The position numbers and the translations under genes were made by a program. Below the pieces are notes generated by a model, which worked only from the letters and a program-made list of their open reading frames with translations, had not been told where the DNA came from and did not search any database. Of a DNA stretch of 64,000 bases, positions 8,714 through 17,561 are shown in pieces. The number at the start of each line of letters is the position of its first letter. Position 1 is the stretch's first letter. Source of the stretch: CAYUVH01 sp964448135 (GTDB lineage: Bacteria > Verrucomicrobiota > Verrucomicrobiia > Limisphaerales > UBA8199); assembly GCA_964448135.1 (NCBI GenBank), contig CAYUVH010000006.1, forward strand, positions 248,001 to 312,000, written 5' to 3'.

Positions 8714-9336
8714 AACTGCCGAGAAAATCCCGGCCGGACCTCGATTCGGCCATGACGGCCCTCAAGCGCCTGCCGGCCGACGACCGCGCCGACATCCTCG
8801 CCTGGCGCTCCGACCCCGCCCTGACCACTGCGGCGGCCCGCCAGCTCATCGCCGAAAAATACGGCCTGCAACTCAACCAGGACAGCCAGCTTCGCCGCTT
8901 CTGGAAGTGGCAGCTCGGCCAGGCCACCATTGATACCCTTGTCGAAATCAAGGAGTGGGACCAGGACCAGTTGCAGCAGCGCTTTCCCAATCTGACCCGC
9001 GACCAGATCCGCGATGCCATCATCAAACGCAGCTACGCCATTGCCGACATGGCTGAGGACGTGGCCCTCAGCCTGCGCGTCGCCGCCGAGGACCGCCGCG
9101 ACCGTCGCCTCTCCCTCTCCATTGAACGCTGGCAACTCGACGTCGCGGCCGCCGCGATGGCGGTCCTGCCCGAACTGCGCTCGATCGTCGAGTCCGACGA
9201 CCTGAGCCAGGACGAGAAACTCGACCAGATGCGGCGGAAGATGTTTGGTGTCCTGCCCGAAGACCGGATGAAAATCCACCCCTTCACCGACTCCGTTCAA
9301 TCCCAGCTGGCGTCCGGGCCTTCCGACCGCTCATGA
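8710..9336 (+). CDS. phage terminase small-subunit-like DNA-binding protein
   Basis: 208 residues, all-helical and highly charged. The N-terminal half (DSAMTALKRLPADDRADILA ... ALTTAAARQLIAEKYGL) resembles the helix-turn-helix of DUF3486/Mu-like small terminase subunits. The middle (LTRDQIRDAIIKRSYAIADMAEDVAL) is a long helix compatible with oligomerisation. The assignment rests mainly on its position directly before a terminase large subunit. In phages this protein recognises packaging sites and recruits the ATPase. No portal, capsid or tail gene follows, so the pair is either a phage remnant or a domesticated module. Confidence 0.65.
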   Translation: MKLPRKSRPDLDSAMTALKRLPADDRADILAWRSDPALTTAAARQLIAEKYGLQLNQDSQLRRFWKWQLGQATIDTLVEIKEWDQDQLQQRFPNLTRDQIRDAIIKRSYAIADMAEDVALSLRVAAEDRRDRRLSLSIERWQLDVAAAAMAVLPELRSIVESDDLSQDEKLDQMRRKMFGVLPEDRMKIHPFTDSVQSQLASGPSDRS

Positions 9337-9339
9337 ACT

Positions 9340-9445
9340 CCAAAGATCACCTAAGGTACACTCAGGTACGCTCAAAGTACGCCAAAGGTACACTCAAATT
9401 ACGCCCATGAACGCCAAAGGACGCCTAAAGTCGCGAAAGGTACAA
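9340..9445. repeat. 11-bp-period degenerate tandem repeat, copy 1
   Basis: About nine to ten units of the type AAAGGTACNCTC or AAAGGACGCC run with a period of 10-12 bp. The reverse complement of the block closely matches 19866-19976, including the distinctive order of the TACAACCTTTC-, TTTAGGCG- and TAATTTGAGTGTACC-type units. The 3' end overlaps the first codons of the terminase large-subunit frame, so the coding start there is doubtful. Confidence 0.8.
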
Positions 9446-11335
9446 CCTTTCTATTTTTTTCGGCCAAACCGTGCCGCGGCTCCCCGCGAGCTCAAAATGC
9501 GGATCCCCAAATCCAGGCCCGCCCCCGTGCGGCCCATGCCCCTCCGCGACTATCAGCAGGCGATTTTCACCGACCACCAAACCGGCATCGTCATCCTCCA
9601 TTGGTCCCGTCAGATCGGCAAAAGCTACACCCTGGCCGCCTGGGCCGTGGACCGCCTCCTCACCCAGCTTCATCGCTACGAATCCTGGCTCATCACCGTC
9701 CTCTCCAACTCCCGCGACAACGGCGCGGAGTTCCAACTCAAATGCGCCGAAGTCTGCCGCCGGTTCGGCGCCACGTTCGTTTCCCAGGACGAATCCCCCG
9801 ACCTCGACTACAAAAACATGCGCATGGAATGCCGCGTCACCTTCCGCAAGGAAGACGGTGTCCCGCGCACCGGCCGCATCAAAATCCTCGCCGCCAATCC
9901 CCGCACCGCCCGCGGCTTCTCCGGCGACCTCATCCTCGACGAATTCGCCTTCCACGAAGACTCCAACGCCATCTGGGAAGCCGCCGAGCCCATCCTCTCC
10001 GCCAACCCTGAATTCCTCTGCCGCATCGCCAGCACCGGCAACGGCCGCCACAACCTCTTCTACCGCATGGCCGCCGCACCAATGCCCTTCCCCGTAGCAG
10101 CCGAGGTGACGAGGCTCCATAATTCCAACCACCCTTCGCCGCCAACCCCACTCAATCGCGACGAGTTCTCAAACCGTGCAAACGCCCTCCCTCTCCCCGG
10201 CTTGTCGCACCATAGCGAAGCGAAGGCGGAGGGAGCGGGCCGGGGCCTGTCCCGCCATCTCGTCCGCCATAGTCTTGACGACGGCGGAAGCGTCCTCGCG
10301 ACGGCGGATGAGGGGAATTTCTTTTCCAACCGCTCGGAACAGGCCGAATCCGCGACACCAAACACAGCAAATTCAAAAACCTGCAACTTGGAACCTGCAA
10401 CCTGCAACTCCCCCTCTTTGTTCATTTCCCAATCCGGCTTCCCCGTCTCCCGCATCACCCGCACCACCGCCCACGCCCTCGGCGTCCCCATCTACGATCC
10501 CCACACCCGCGCCCCCATCACCCCCGCAGCCGCCCGCGCCAAGGCCCGCGACAAACGCGCCTACGACCAAAACTACGAATGCGCCTTCAACGACGAAGCC
10601 ATGGCCCTCCTCACCCACGCCATGATCGCCGCCGCCGAACGCTCCCCCATCGCCATCGACGAACAATCCTGGAGCGCCGCCACCCTCGAACGCCTCGCCC
10701 GCGCCACCGGCGAGCTCTTCATCGGCAACGACATCGGCCGCCACCGCGACCTCTCCGTCGTCACCGTCCTTGAAAAAGCCAGCCCCGTGCACCGCGTCAT
10801 CGGCATGCTCCGCATGAACGGCCTCCGCCTGCCCGCCCAAAAAATCGAACTCGAAAAAGTCTGCCGCCTGCCCAACTTCCGCGCTTTCGCCGGCGACATG
10901 ACCGGCATCGGTCTCGGCCTCATCGAATTCCTCCAGGAAGACTTCGGCGTCTATCGCATCCACGGCGTCAACTTCTCCAGCAGCGAACCCCTCAGTAACC
11001 GCCTCCGCAACGAAGGCCGCCAGGGCGAAACCGCCCGCGTCACCGAAATCATGGCCACCGACCTGCTGGAATGCTTCGAAGACCGCACCCTCGAAATCCC
11101 CTCCGACCCTCACCTCCGCGAAGACCTCGCGAAGCCCGAAAAGATCACCAGCCCCGGCGGCCGCGTCAGCATCGCCGCCACCCGCGACGAAGCCGGTCAC
11201 GCCGACCATTTCTGGAGCCTCGCCCTGGCCGTCCGCGCCACCCGCAGCCAACCGCCCGCCGGCCGATTCCTCCCGCCCTCCGGCTGGCGCGCCATCGGGT
11301 TGGCCAATCGCCGCGACCGATCCGTGCTCTGCTGA
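9407..11335 (+). CDS. phage terminase large subunit (ATPase/nuclease) with repeat-derived insertion
   Basis: The ATPase half shows the adenine-binding LRDYQQAIF segment, a Walker A of terminase type (HWSRQIGKSYTLAAW) and a Walker B (GDLILDEFAFHED). A coupling motif, IASTGNGRHN, follows. The C-terminal half has the RNase H-like nuclease acidic residues: FIGNDIGRHRDLSVV, FAGDMTGIGLGLIEF and GHADHFWSLALAVRA. Between them, about residues 230-345 (10095-10440) are unlike any terminase: low-complexity Ser/Pro/Asn sequence that matches the intergenic repeat at 3160-3330 and ends in a CCTGCAACTTGG-type repeat. The reading frame survives the insertion. The first 30 codons overlap a tandem repeat, so ATG 9497 (MRIPKSRP) is a likelier start than 9407. 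Confidence 0.8.
   Translation: MNAKGRLKSRKVQPFYFFRPNRAAAPRELKMRIPKSRPAPVRPMPLRDYQQAIFTDHQTGIVILHWSRQIGKSYTLAAWAVDRLLTQLHRYESWLITVLSNSRDNGAEFQLKCAEVCRRFGATFVSQDESPDLDYKNMRMECRVTFRKEDGVPRTGRIKILAANPRTARGFSGDLILDEFAFHEDSNAIWEAAEPILSANPEFLCRIASTGNGRHNLFYRMAAAPMPFPVAAEVTRLHNSNHPSPPTPLNRDEFSNRANALPLPGLSHHSEAKAEGAGRGLSRHLVRHSLDDGGSVLATADEGNFFSNRSEQAESATPNTANSKTCNLEPATCNSPSLFISQSGFPVSRITRTTAHALGVPIYDPHTRAPITPAAARAKARDKRAYDQNYECAFNDEAMALLTHAMIAAAERSPIAIDEQSWSAATLERLARATGELFIGNDIGRHRDLSVVTVLEKASPVHRVIGMLRMNGLRLPAQKIELEKVCRLPNFRAFAGDMTGIGLGLIEFLQEDFGVYRIHGVNFSSSEPLSNRLRNEGRQGETARVTEIMATDLLECFEDRTLEIPSDPHLREDLAKPEKITSPGGRVSIAATRDEAGHADHFWSLALAVRATRSQPPAGRFLPPSGWRAIGLANRRDRSVLC
10095..10440. repeat. dispersed repeat, copy 2, inserted in frame inside the terminase gene
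   Basis: It shares ordered blocks with 3200-3320 (ACGAGGCTCCATA, CAAACGCCCTCCCTCTCCCC, GATGAGGGGAATT). In addition it has about 90 bp of internal sequence (10205-10300) with inverted CCGCCAT/ATGGCGG-like blocks, and a 3' stretch of CCTGCAAC-type tandem repeats (10380-10412). It replaces the expected loop between the ATPase and nuclease domains of the terminase. Confidence 0.75.
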
Positions 11336-12140
11336 TATGAAATTGTTCGAAATGCCATCTGAGGCAGGGTCATCGCGCCCGCCCCGAATCCCTTCAGCGC
11401 TGCGACGACCCCCACGCGCAATGCCGAATGAATGCGAGCCGGCGCCCGAAGATTCTCCGGAGCGCGGACAATCCTGTCCGCAGCAACGCACGAAAACAAA
11501 CCGGCGTTTGAACTTCCCCCAGCTTGCGACGGCGGATGTTCGCAAAACTCTATGCGATGAAACGCGTTGGTTCGCTGCTGCGGACAGGAATTTCAGCGCT
11601 CCTTTACGGAGGGCGCCCGTCCCCAACCGCAGCGCGTTCGCATGCCTTGCGACTTGCTGCGACCAGTCACCGGCCTATCCCGGGTGGGGCGCGCAGTCCC
11701 TGCGCGCCGTCATACCACAGCGTGAGATCGTCCCTCCTCGCACGCCTCCGGTCGGCAGCGGAGTGCCGGCCAACAGCTTCTTCGCCGGGCCTGAATATCT
11801 ATTTACCGGGGAAGCCGGATTGGGAAACGAACCAATTCGGATGGTTGCAGGCCTCAGGTTGAAAGTCATTTTGGCGTCAGTGCGGTTCGGGCTTTGGATT
11901 TTTTTGTCATTCGTCACTCGAGCTTCGACATTACCTCTTTCCTGCCGGGGCCGCTCGACAATACGGCCCTCGTGTGTTACGGGTTACCATGGTCCAACGC
12001 CAACCCAACACGCGGGGTTTCAGTTTGATCCTCCCGCCTTAAATCACCAGCGACGATTGCCAAAGTCGGACGACCGGCGCGTCGTCCCTGCCTTTTTTCC
12101 GAGCTGAATCCAAGCCCCTGGTGGCTGTCCCCCCACCCAT
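11336..12140. other. no supported gene; imperfect inverted repeat and degenerate repeats
   Basis: An open frame covers 11337-12107, but its product has no domain and changes character at each repeat. Visible structure: an imperfect inverted repeat with arms at about 11456-11488 and 11567-11601, built on GGAGCGC...CCTGTCCGCAGCA. There is a GCGCGCAGTCCCTGCGCGCC hairpin at about 11690, and a stretch at 11812-11830 (GGAAGCCGGATTGGGAAACG) that is the reverse complement of part of the terminase insertion near 10425. At 11900-11940 there is a degraded copy of the GTCATTCGTC-type repeat. Confidence 0.6.
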
Positions 12141-13385
12141 ATGATTCGGTTATTTGCCGGCCGGTTTTGGTCGATGTTGCTTGCGCTTTGTCTGGCGACG
12201 GCGCGCGCGCTGGCGGATGGCTGTGTCCCGCCGCCGTCCGGCATCGTCGGCTGGTGGCCCGGCGATGGGGACGCAAACGACATCGCCGGCACGAACAACG
12301 GCACGCTGCAAGGCGGTGCGGTCGCCAATGTGGCCGGGATGGTGGGCGCGGCCTTCGATTTCAACGGCACAAACGCCTATGTGCAGATTCCCGACGCGCC
12401 GGAGTTGAAGCCAACGAACCTGACCGTGACCGCCTGGGCGTGGTTTGATTCACTCGATTCACAGGCGTCCGGCGGCTCGCCGGCGGGCCAGCAGTATCTG
12501 GTTTTTAAACAGAACACGCGGAACGGATCGTTTGAGGGGTATTTTCTCGGCAAGGTGCGCGTGACGGGCAAAGACGTCTTTGTGTTCAGTGTTTCCTCCG
12601 CAGGCGGCCTCACAGCCGAGGTGCGGTCGCAGACGCAGGTGTTGACGGGCGCGTGGTATCACGTGGCGGGGCTGCGAGGGCCGACCAACGTGCAGATTTA
12701 CGTGAACGGCCAGCTCGAAGCGCAGGCGCCGGTGTCGTTCCCACAGGACTATGGGAATTTTCCACTCTACTTCGCCACGTCCGGCCAGAGTTATTGGGAC
12801 CACAAGTTCAAGGGGTCGCTCGACGAAGTCTCACTCTACAACCGGCCACTGACATCGAACGAAATCTCCGCCGAATATCTGGCGATGAGCCAGGGCAAAT
12901 GCAAAGGCGCTTTGGTGATCTCGCCGCCGCAAAGCGGATACGGATATCTGGGCGGGTCGTTCACCTTCAATTGCACCGCCTCGGGCGCGCCTGCGTTGGT
13001 CTATCAATGGCGAAAGAATTCCAACCCGATCGCCGGCGCCACGAATACGTTTTTGACGCTGACCAACCTGCAATCCACCAACGCGGGGAATTATTCGGTG
13101 ACGGTCACCAACGGCTACGGCACCAACACGAGCCCCTCCGCCGCGTTGCAAATCCGGCTCGCGGACATCGGCATCAGTCTGGTGCCGCCCGGGCCCGGCG
13201 GCCTGGCGCAATTAAGTGTAACGGGGGTTCCGGGACATAGTTATACCGTCCAAACCACGACCAATTTGGGTCTCCTGAACCTCTGGGCTAACCGGACAAA
13301 TCTTACGCTGACCAACTCGACGGTGACCTGGACCGATCCGCAGCCCGCAACCGGGGCGCGGCGTCTGTATCGGCTGAGCCAGTGA
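12141..13385 (+). CDS. exported LamG-domain plus Ig-like protein
   Basis: 414 residues. A signal peptide (FAGRFWSMLLALCLATARALA) is followed by a LamG/concanavalin-A-like domain (about 28-255). It begins GIVGWWPGDGDANDIAGTNN and ends with DEVSLYNRPLTSNEI. One Ig-like domain follows (about 258-345; core YQWRKNSNPIAGATNTFLTL ... NAGNYSVTVTNGYG). The C-terminal 55 residues (SYTVQTTTNLGLLNLWANRT...RRLYRLSQ) form a module that recurs in other exported proteins of this window. LamG domains usually bind carbohydrate or protein ligands. No catalytic residues are seen. It is clearly a short paralogue of the next gene, sharing the same domain openings nearly residue for residue. Confidence 0.85.
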   Translation: MIRLFAGRFWSMLLALCLATARALADGCVPPPSGIVGWWPGDGDANDIAGTNNGTLQGGAVANVAGMVGAAFDFNGTNAYVQIPDAPELKPTNLTVTAWAWFDSLDSQASGGSPAGQQYLVFKQNTRNGSFEGYFLGKVRVTGKDVFVFSVSSAGGLTAEVRSQTQVLTGAWYHVAGLRGPTNVQIYVNGQLEAQAPVSFPQDYGNFPLYFATSGQSYWDHKFKGSLDEVSLYNRPLTSNEISAEYLAMSQGKCKGALVISPPQSGYGYLGGSFTFNCTASGAPALVYQWRKNSNPIAGATNTFLTLTNLQSTNAGNYSVTVTNGYGTNTSPSAALQIRLADIGISLVPPGPGGLAQLSVTGVPGHSYTVQTTTNLGLLNLWANRTNLTLTNSTVTWTDPQPATGARRLYRLSQ

Positions 13386-13647
13386 TTTGGCCCTGTAAAA
13401 TCAGGCGTTTTCCCACCCATTGGGGCAGGCAAAATCTTCCTTGTCGTGGCAATTACGGAGTCCTCAATCCGTAATCAATCTACCCCAAAAGGCACGTGTG
13501 GCTCTGTTAATCTGGCCGGGCTGTGTTAAATCATTCTGGGTAAATAGCGGTGCACAATCACGAGCCAGCTAGAGTAGAAAACTGAATTCCCCGCGCGGGT
13601 GCGGGGAGGCTCGTCATGGCTTTCTCAGAGGTGACACGAAATCTGAC

Positions 13648-16600
13648 ATGAATATTGATAACTTGTTGGTGAAGAGCGGGGGCTTGACACTCAATCGCCT
13701 GGGTTTGGTTTTGGCTTTGGCCGCGACCATGGCGGCCGCGCTTCCGGCGCAGGCCGCGAGCTGCACGGCGCCGCCGTCCAACCTGGTGGGCTGGTGGCCC
13801 GGCGACGGCACGCCCAACGATCTGCAAGGCACAAATAACGCCATCCTTCAGGGTGGCGCCACCGCCACGGGCACGGGGCTGGTCGGGTCGGCATTCACTT
13901 TCGACGGCACCAACAACTATGTGCAGGTGCCCGACGCGCCCGAGTTGCGTCCAACGAATTTCACGGTGGAAGGCTGGGTACGCTTCACCGCGCTGGATTC
14001 CCAGGGGTTGGGTGGGTCGCCAGCCGGGCAGCAGTATGTGGTGTTCCGGCAGAACACGCGCTCCACTTCGTTCGAAGGGTTCAACGTTTACAAGACGCGC
14101 GTCTCCAGCAAGGACTACCTCGTGTTCGGCGTCGCGTCGTCGGGTGGGTTGAGCGTGGAAGTCATCGCCAGCACGCAGACGCTGGCTTCGGCGTGGTATC
14201 ACTTCGCGGGCGTGCGCGGTTCGAACTACATCGCGTTTTACGTGAACGGCCAGCTCCAGGGGCAGTCCACGGTGAGCTTCGCGCAGGACTACGGCAATTT
14301 TCCGCTCTACTTCGGCACGACCGGCCAGAGCTTCTGGGACCACAAATTGCGCGGCCTGCTGGATGAAGTTTCGATTTACAATCGCCCGCTTTCCGCGGCC
14401 GAGGTTTCCGCCATTTATGCTGCCGGCGCTTCGGGCAAGTGCAAGGGCTTGAACATTGTTACATCGCCCCAAAGCCAGACAGTTGTCGCCGGCAGCAACG
14501 TTTTGTTCTCGGTCACGGCCAGCGGCAGTCCGCCGCTGGGTTACCAGTGGCAGTTCAATGGCGCCGACGTGAGCGGCGCGACCGGCACCAGCCTGACGGT
14601 GCCGAACGCCCAGTCCTCCAACGCCGGTCCTTACTCGGTGATCGTGAGCAACGGCTCCGGTTCCGTGACCAGCTCGATTGCGAATCTTACCGTGCTCGTT
14701 CCGCCGGCATTTGCGGCCCAGCCGCAGGATGCCTCCGCGGACTCTGGCGCGTCTGCGGCTTTCAACGCCGCCGTGACGGGCACGACTCCTTTGACCTATC
14801 GCTGGCGCCTGAATGGCAGCCCGATCTCCGATGATGCGCATCGCACCGGCACGACCACCACGAATCTCCAAATCTCGCTCGTCGCGCCGACCGACCAGGG
14901 CACCTACACCCTACAGGCGAGCAACGCCGCGGGTATCACGATCAGCTCGCCGGCGGTGCTGACGGTCACCGGTTCACCGGGCATCGCGACGCAACCCGCG
15001 CCGCAAAGTGTCGCGACGGGTGGCAATGCGAATTTCAGTGTGGTGGCCACGGGCACCACGCCGCTCAGTTATCAGTGGCGGTTCAATGGCGGTGACCTTT
15101 CGAATGGCGGCGGCATCGCCGGCGCGACGTCCTCCGCGTTGTCGTTGACGGGTGTCACTACGAACAGCGCCGGCAATTACCAGGTCGTCATCAATAACGG
15201 TCTCGGTTCGGTGACGAGCATCGTGGCGTCGCTCACCGTCAATCTTTCACCGGCCATCGTGATTCCGCCGGCGAGTCAGACCGCCACGGCCGGCACGAAC
15301 ACGACCTTCACGGTGGTTGCTTCCGGTGCGGCGCCGCTCAGCTATCAATGGCGATTTAACAACGCGAACATCTCGAACGGCGGACAATTTGCCGGGGCGA
15401 CGACTACCGCGTTGACCATCACCACGGTGGCCCCTGGCAACGCCGGCAGTTACACAGTGGTCGTCACCAATTCCCTGGGCTCCGTGACCAGCGCGGTGGC
15501 CACGCTCACCGTGGTGCCCCCGACGGATTGTATCGCGAGCCCCTCCGGCCTGGTGGGTTGGTGGACCGGCGACGGCAGCGCGAAGGATATTGTCAGCGGC
15601 AACAACGGTATTTTCGTGGGCAACGCGAACGCCAACGCCACAGGCAAGAACGGCCAGTGCTTCAAGATGGATGGCACGAACGATTACGTGAAGATCCCGG
15701 ACTCCCCCCTCTTCCACCTGACTAATCTCTCGCTGGAGGCGTGGGTGAACTTCGATACCTACCAGGTGCCCGGCTTCACGCCTTACACGAACCAGCAATA
15801 CATCGTCTTCAAGCAGAACTCGCGCATGTGGGAGTTCGAAGGTTTCACGCTGACGAAGGACCACGATCCGCAGGGCGACGTCTTCCTGTGGGAAGTGGCG
15901 TCCGCGGGCGGCATCCTTTACCGCATCGATTCGGTGAACACCGTGGTGACCGGCGTGTGGAATCATGCGGTGGGCATCCGCGGGCCGGATTACATCCAGC
16001 TCTACATGAACGGCCATCTCGAGTCGCAGCTCAGCGTGCCCGACCCGCAGGATTACGGCACCAACACGATGTACTTCGGCACGTCGGGCCAGGATTATTA
16101 CGATCGCCGGCTTCACGGGCGGCTCGACGAAGTCGGGCTCTACAATCGCGTGCTCTCGTCGAATGAAGTCATGACGCTGTATCTCGCGGGCAGCGCCGGC
16201 CGTTGCAAAGGCACGAACGGCATCCTCATCAACACGCAGCCGCAGAGCCAGTCGGTATCGTCCGGGACCAGCGTGGGCTTCAGCGTGGGCGCGGCCGGCA
16301 TCACGCCCATGACGTTCCAGTGGCAGTTCAACGGCTCGCCCATCGGTGGCGCGACGAATTCGTCCCTGCCGCTCACGAGCGTGCAGTCGTCCAATGCGGG
16401 CACTTACCGCGTGGTGGTCAGCAATCCCGCCGGCACGCGCATCAGCGATGACGCCGTGCTGACGGTGCTCGCCGCGCCGGTGATCACGCAGCAGCCGACC
16501 AATCAAACCGTCATCAAGGATGCCGACGTGAACTTCGCCGTTACGGCGACCGGCCAGGCGCCGCTGAGTTATCAATGGCGCATCGGTGGCGCGGCCATAT

Positions 16601-17454
16601 CGGGTAAAACGGATCAAACGCTGTCGCTGAATGACGTGCAGTCGGGCGACGCGGGAGATTACAGCGTCGTGGTCACCAACAGTGTCGGCTCGGTCACGAG
16701 CGAGGTCGCCACGCTCACCGTGCTGCTGCCGCCGGATATCACAGTGCCGCCGACAAACGAGACGGTTATTGCGGGATCGCCCGCCAGCTTTTCCGTGGGT
16801 GCGACCGGTACCGCGCCGATGACCTATCAATGGTACAAGGCCGGCGGCCTTTTGGGCGGCGAGACCAGTGCCTCGCTGAATCTGCCCAACGCGCAGCCGC
16901 CGCAAGCGGGTGGCTACAGCGTGGTGGTGATGAATTCGGCGGGCGCGGCCACCAGCGTGGTGGCGACCCTCACAGTTCTCATGCCGCCTTCCATCGTCGC
17001 TCCGCCGACGAACGCGGCGGTTCTCGCTGGGGCGAATGTAACCTTCAGCATCGCGGCCACCGGCGATGCGCCGCTGGCGTATCAATGGGTTCTTAATGGC
17101 ACAAATAATCTTGGCGTGGCCAGCTCGGCGCTGACGTTGAACAACGTGCAGACGTCCGATGCCGGCACTTACACGGTCACCGTCAGCAACGGCGCCGGGT
17201 CCACGAATGCTCCGGCGACGCTCGTGGTGCTGACGCATCCGGTGATCTCAGACGTGCAGAAGCATCTGGACGGCAGTGTGTCGTTCGTGGTCAACGGCAA
17301 TGCCGGTTACAACTGCGTGATCGAGGGCAGCACCAACTTCACGGATTGGGCGGACCTTGGGACGGTAACCAATACCTCCGGCCAATCGACGTTTACGGAT
17401 TCAGCCGCCGCGGGGCGCGAACTGTTGTTCTACCGCGCGCGGTTGCAGTACTGA
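13648..17454 (+). CDS. large exported protein, (LamG + 4 Ig-like) x 2
   Basis: 1268 residues. A signal peptide (LVLALAATMAAALPAQAA) is followed by LamG 1 (about 47-265), four Ig-like repeats, LamG 2 (starting about residue 630, SGLVGWWTGDGSAKDIVSGN), four more Ig-like repeats and the recurrent C-terminal module (YNCVIEGSTNFTDWADLGTV ... FYRARLQY). Each Ig repeat has the core PLSYQWRFNG...NAGSYTVVVTN-type pattern. The symmetrical architecture implies an internal duplication of a LamG-Ig4 unit. The protein is probably surface-exposed and adhesive or polysaccharide-binding. It follows its paralogue at 12141 in the same direction, with a 262-bp gap that holds only a GC-rich hairpin near 13592. 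Confidence 0.85.
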   Translation: MNIDNLLVKSGGLTLNRLGLVLALAATMAAALPAQAASCTAPPSNLVGWWPGDGTPNDLQGTNNAILQGGATATGTGLVGSAFTFDGTNNYVQVPDAPELRPTNFTVEGWVRFTALDSQGLGGSPAGQQYVVFRQNTRSTSFEGFNVYKTRVSSKDYLVFGVASSGGLSVEVIASTQTLASAWYHFAGVRGSNYIAFYVNGQLQGQSTVSFAQDYGNFPLYFGTTGQSFWDHKLRGLLDEVSIYNRPLSAAEVSAIYAAGASGKCKGLNIVTSPQSQTVVAGSNVLFSVTASGSPPLGYQWQFNGADVSGATGTSLTVPNAQSSNAGPYSVIVSNGSGSVTSSIANLTVLVPPAFAAQPQDASADSGASAAFNAAVTGTTPLTYRWRLNGSPISDDAHRTGTTTTNLQISLVAPTDQGTYTLQASNAAGITISSPAVLTVTGSPGIATQPAPQSVATGGNANFSVVATGTTPLSYQWRFNGGDLSNGGGIAGATSSALSLTGVTTNSAGNYQVVINNGLGSVTSIVASLTVNLSPAIVIPPASQTATAGTNTTFTVVASGAAPLSYQWRFNNANISNGGQFAGATTTALTITTVAPGNAGSYTVVVTNSLGSVTSAVATLTVVPPTDCIASPSGLVGWWTGDGSAKDIVSGNNGIFVGNANANATGKNGQCFKMDGTNDYVKIPDSPLFHLTNLSLEAWVNFDTYQVPGFTPYTNQQYIVFKQNSRMWEFEGFTLTKDHDPQGDVFLWEVASAGGILYRIDSVNTVVTGVWNHAVGIRGPDYIQLYMNGHLESQLSVPDPQDYGTNTMYFGTSGQDYYDRRLHGRLDEVGLYNRVLSSNEVMTLYLAGSAGRCKGTNGILINTQPQSQSVSSGTSVGFSVGAAGITPMTFQWQFNGSPIGGATNSSLPLTSVQSSNAGTYRVVVSNPAGTRISDDAVLTVLAAPVITQQPTNQTVIKDADVNFAVTATGQAPLSYQWRIGGAAISGKTDQTLSLNDVQSGDAGDYSVVVTNSVGSVTSEVATLTVLLPPDITVPPTNETVIAGSPASFSVGATGTAPMTYQWYKAGGLLGGETSASLNLPNAQPPQAGGYSVVVMNSAGAATSVVATLTVLMPPSIVAPPTNAAVLAGANVTFSIAATGDAPLAYQWVLNGTNNLGVASSALTLNNVQTSDAGTYTVTVSNGAGSTNAPATLVVLTHPVISDVQKHLDGSVSFVVNGNAGYNCVIEGSTNFTDWADLGTVTNTSGQSTFTDSAAAGRELLFYRARLQY

Positions 17455-17482
17455 TTCAACCCGCCGGGTTGATAAACAGTAA

Positions 17483-17531
17483 CCGGTGGTCGGTCCAAGT
17501 CCGCGCTTGTCGCGGAAGGACCGACCACCGG
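17483..17531. terminator. bidirectional hairpin between convergent genes
   Basis: Perfect arms CCGGTGGTCGGTCC (17483-17496) and GGACCGACCACCGG (17518-17531) enclose a second stem, TCCGCG...CGCGGA (17500-17516). It lies in the 107-bp gap between the LamG/Ig gene and the convergent permease gene. There is no T-run, so termination may be Rho-assisted, or the element may be another palindromic repeat. Confidence 0.7.
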
Positions 17532-17561
17532 GTTGATCCACGATGGGCGCTTCGAGGGCGG

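Noticed and set aside
11337..12107. 256-codon frame after the terminase gene
   Set aside because: Crosses several repeats and has no domain; no ribosome site.
15247..17238. 663-codon minus-strand frame over the LamG/Ig gene
   Set aside because: Antisense shadow of a repeated Ig-like gene; composition dominated by Arg and His.
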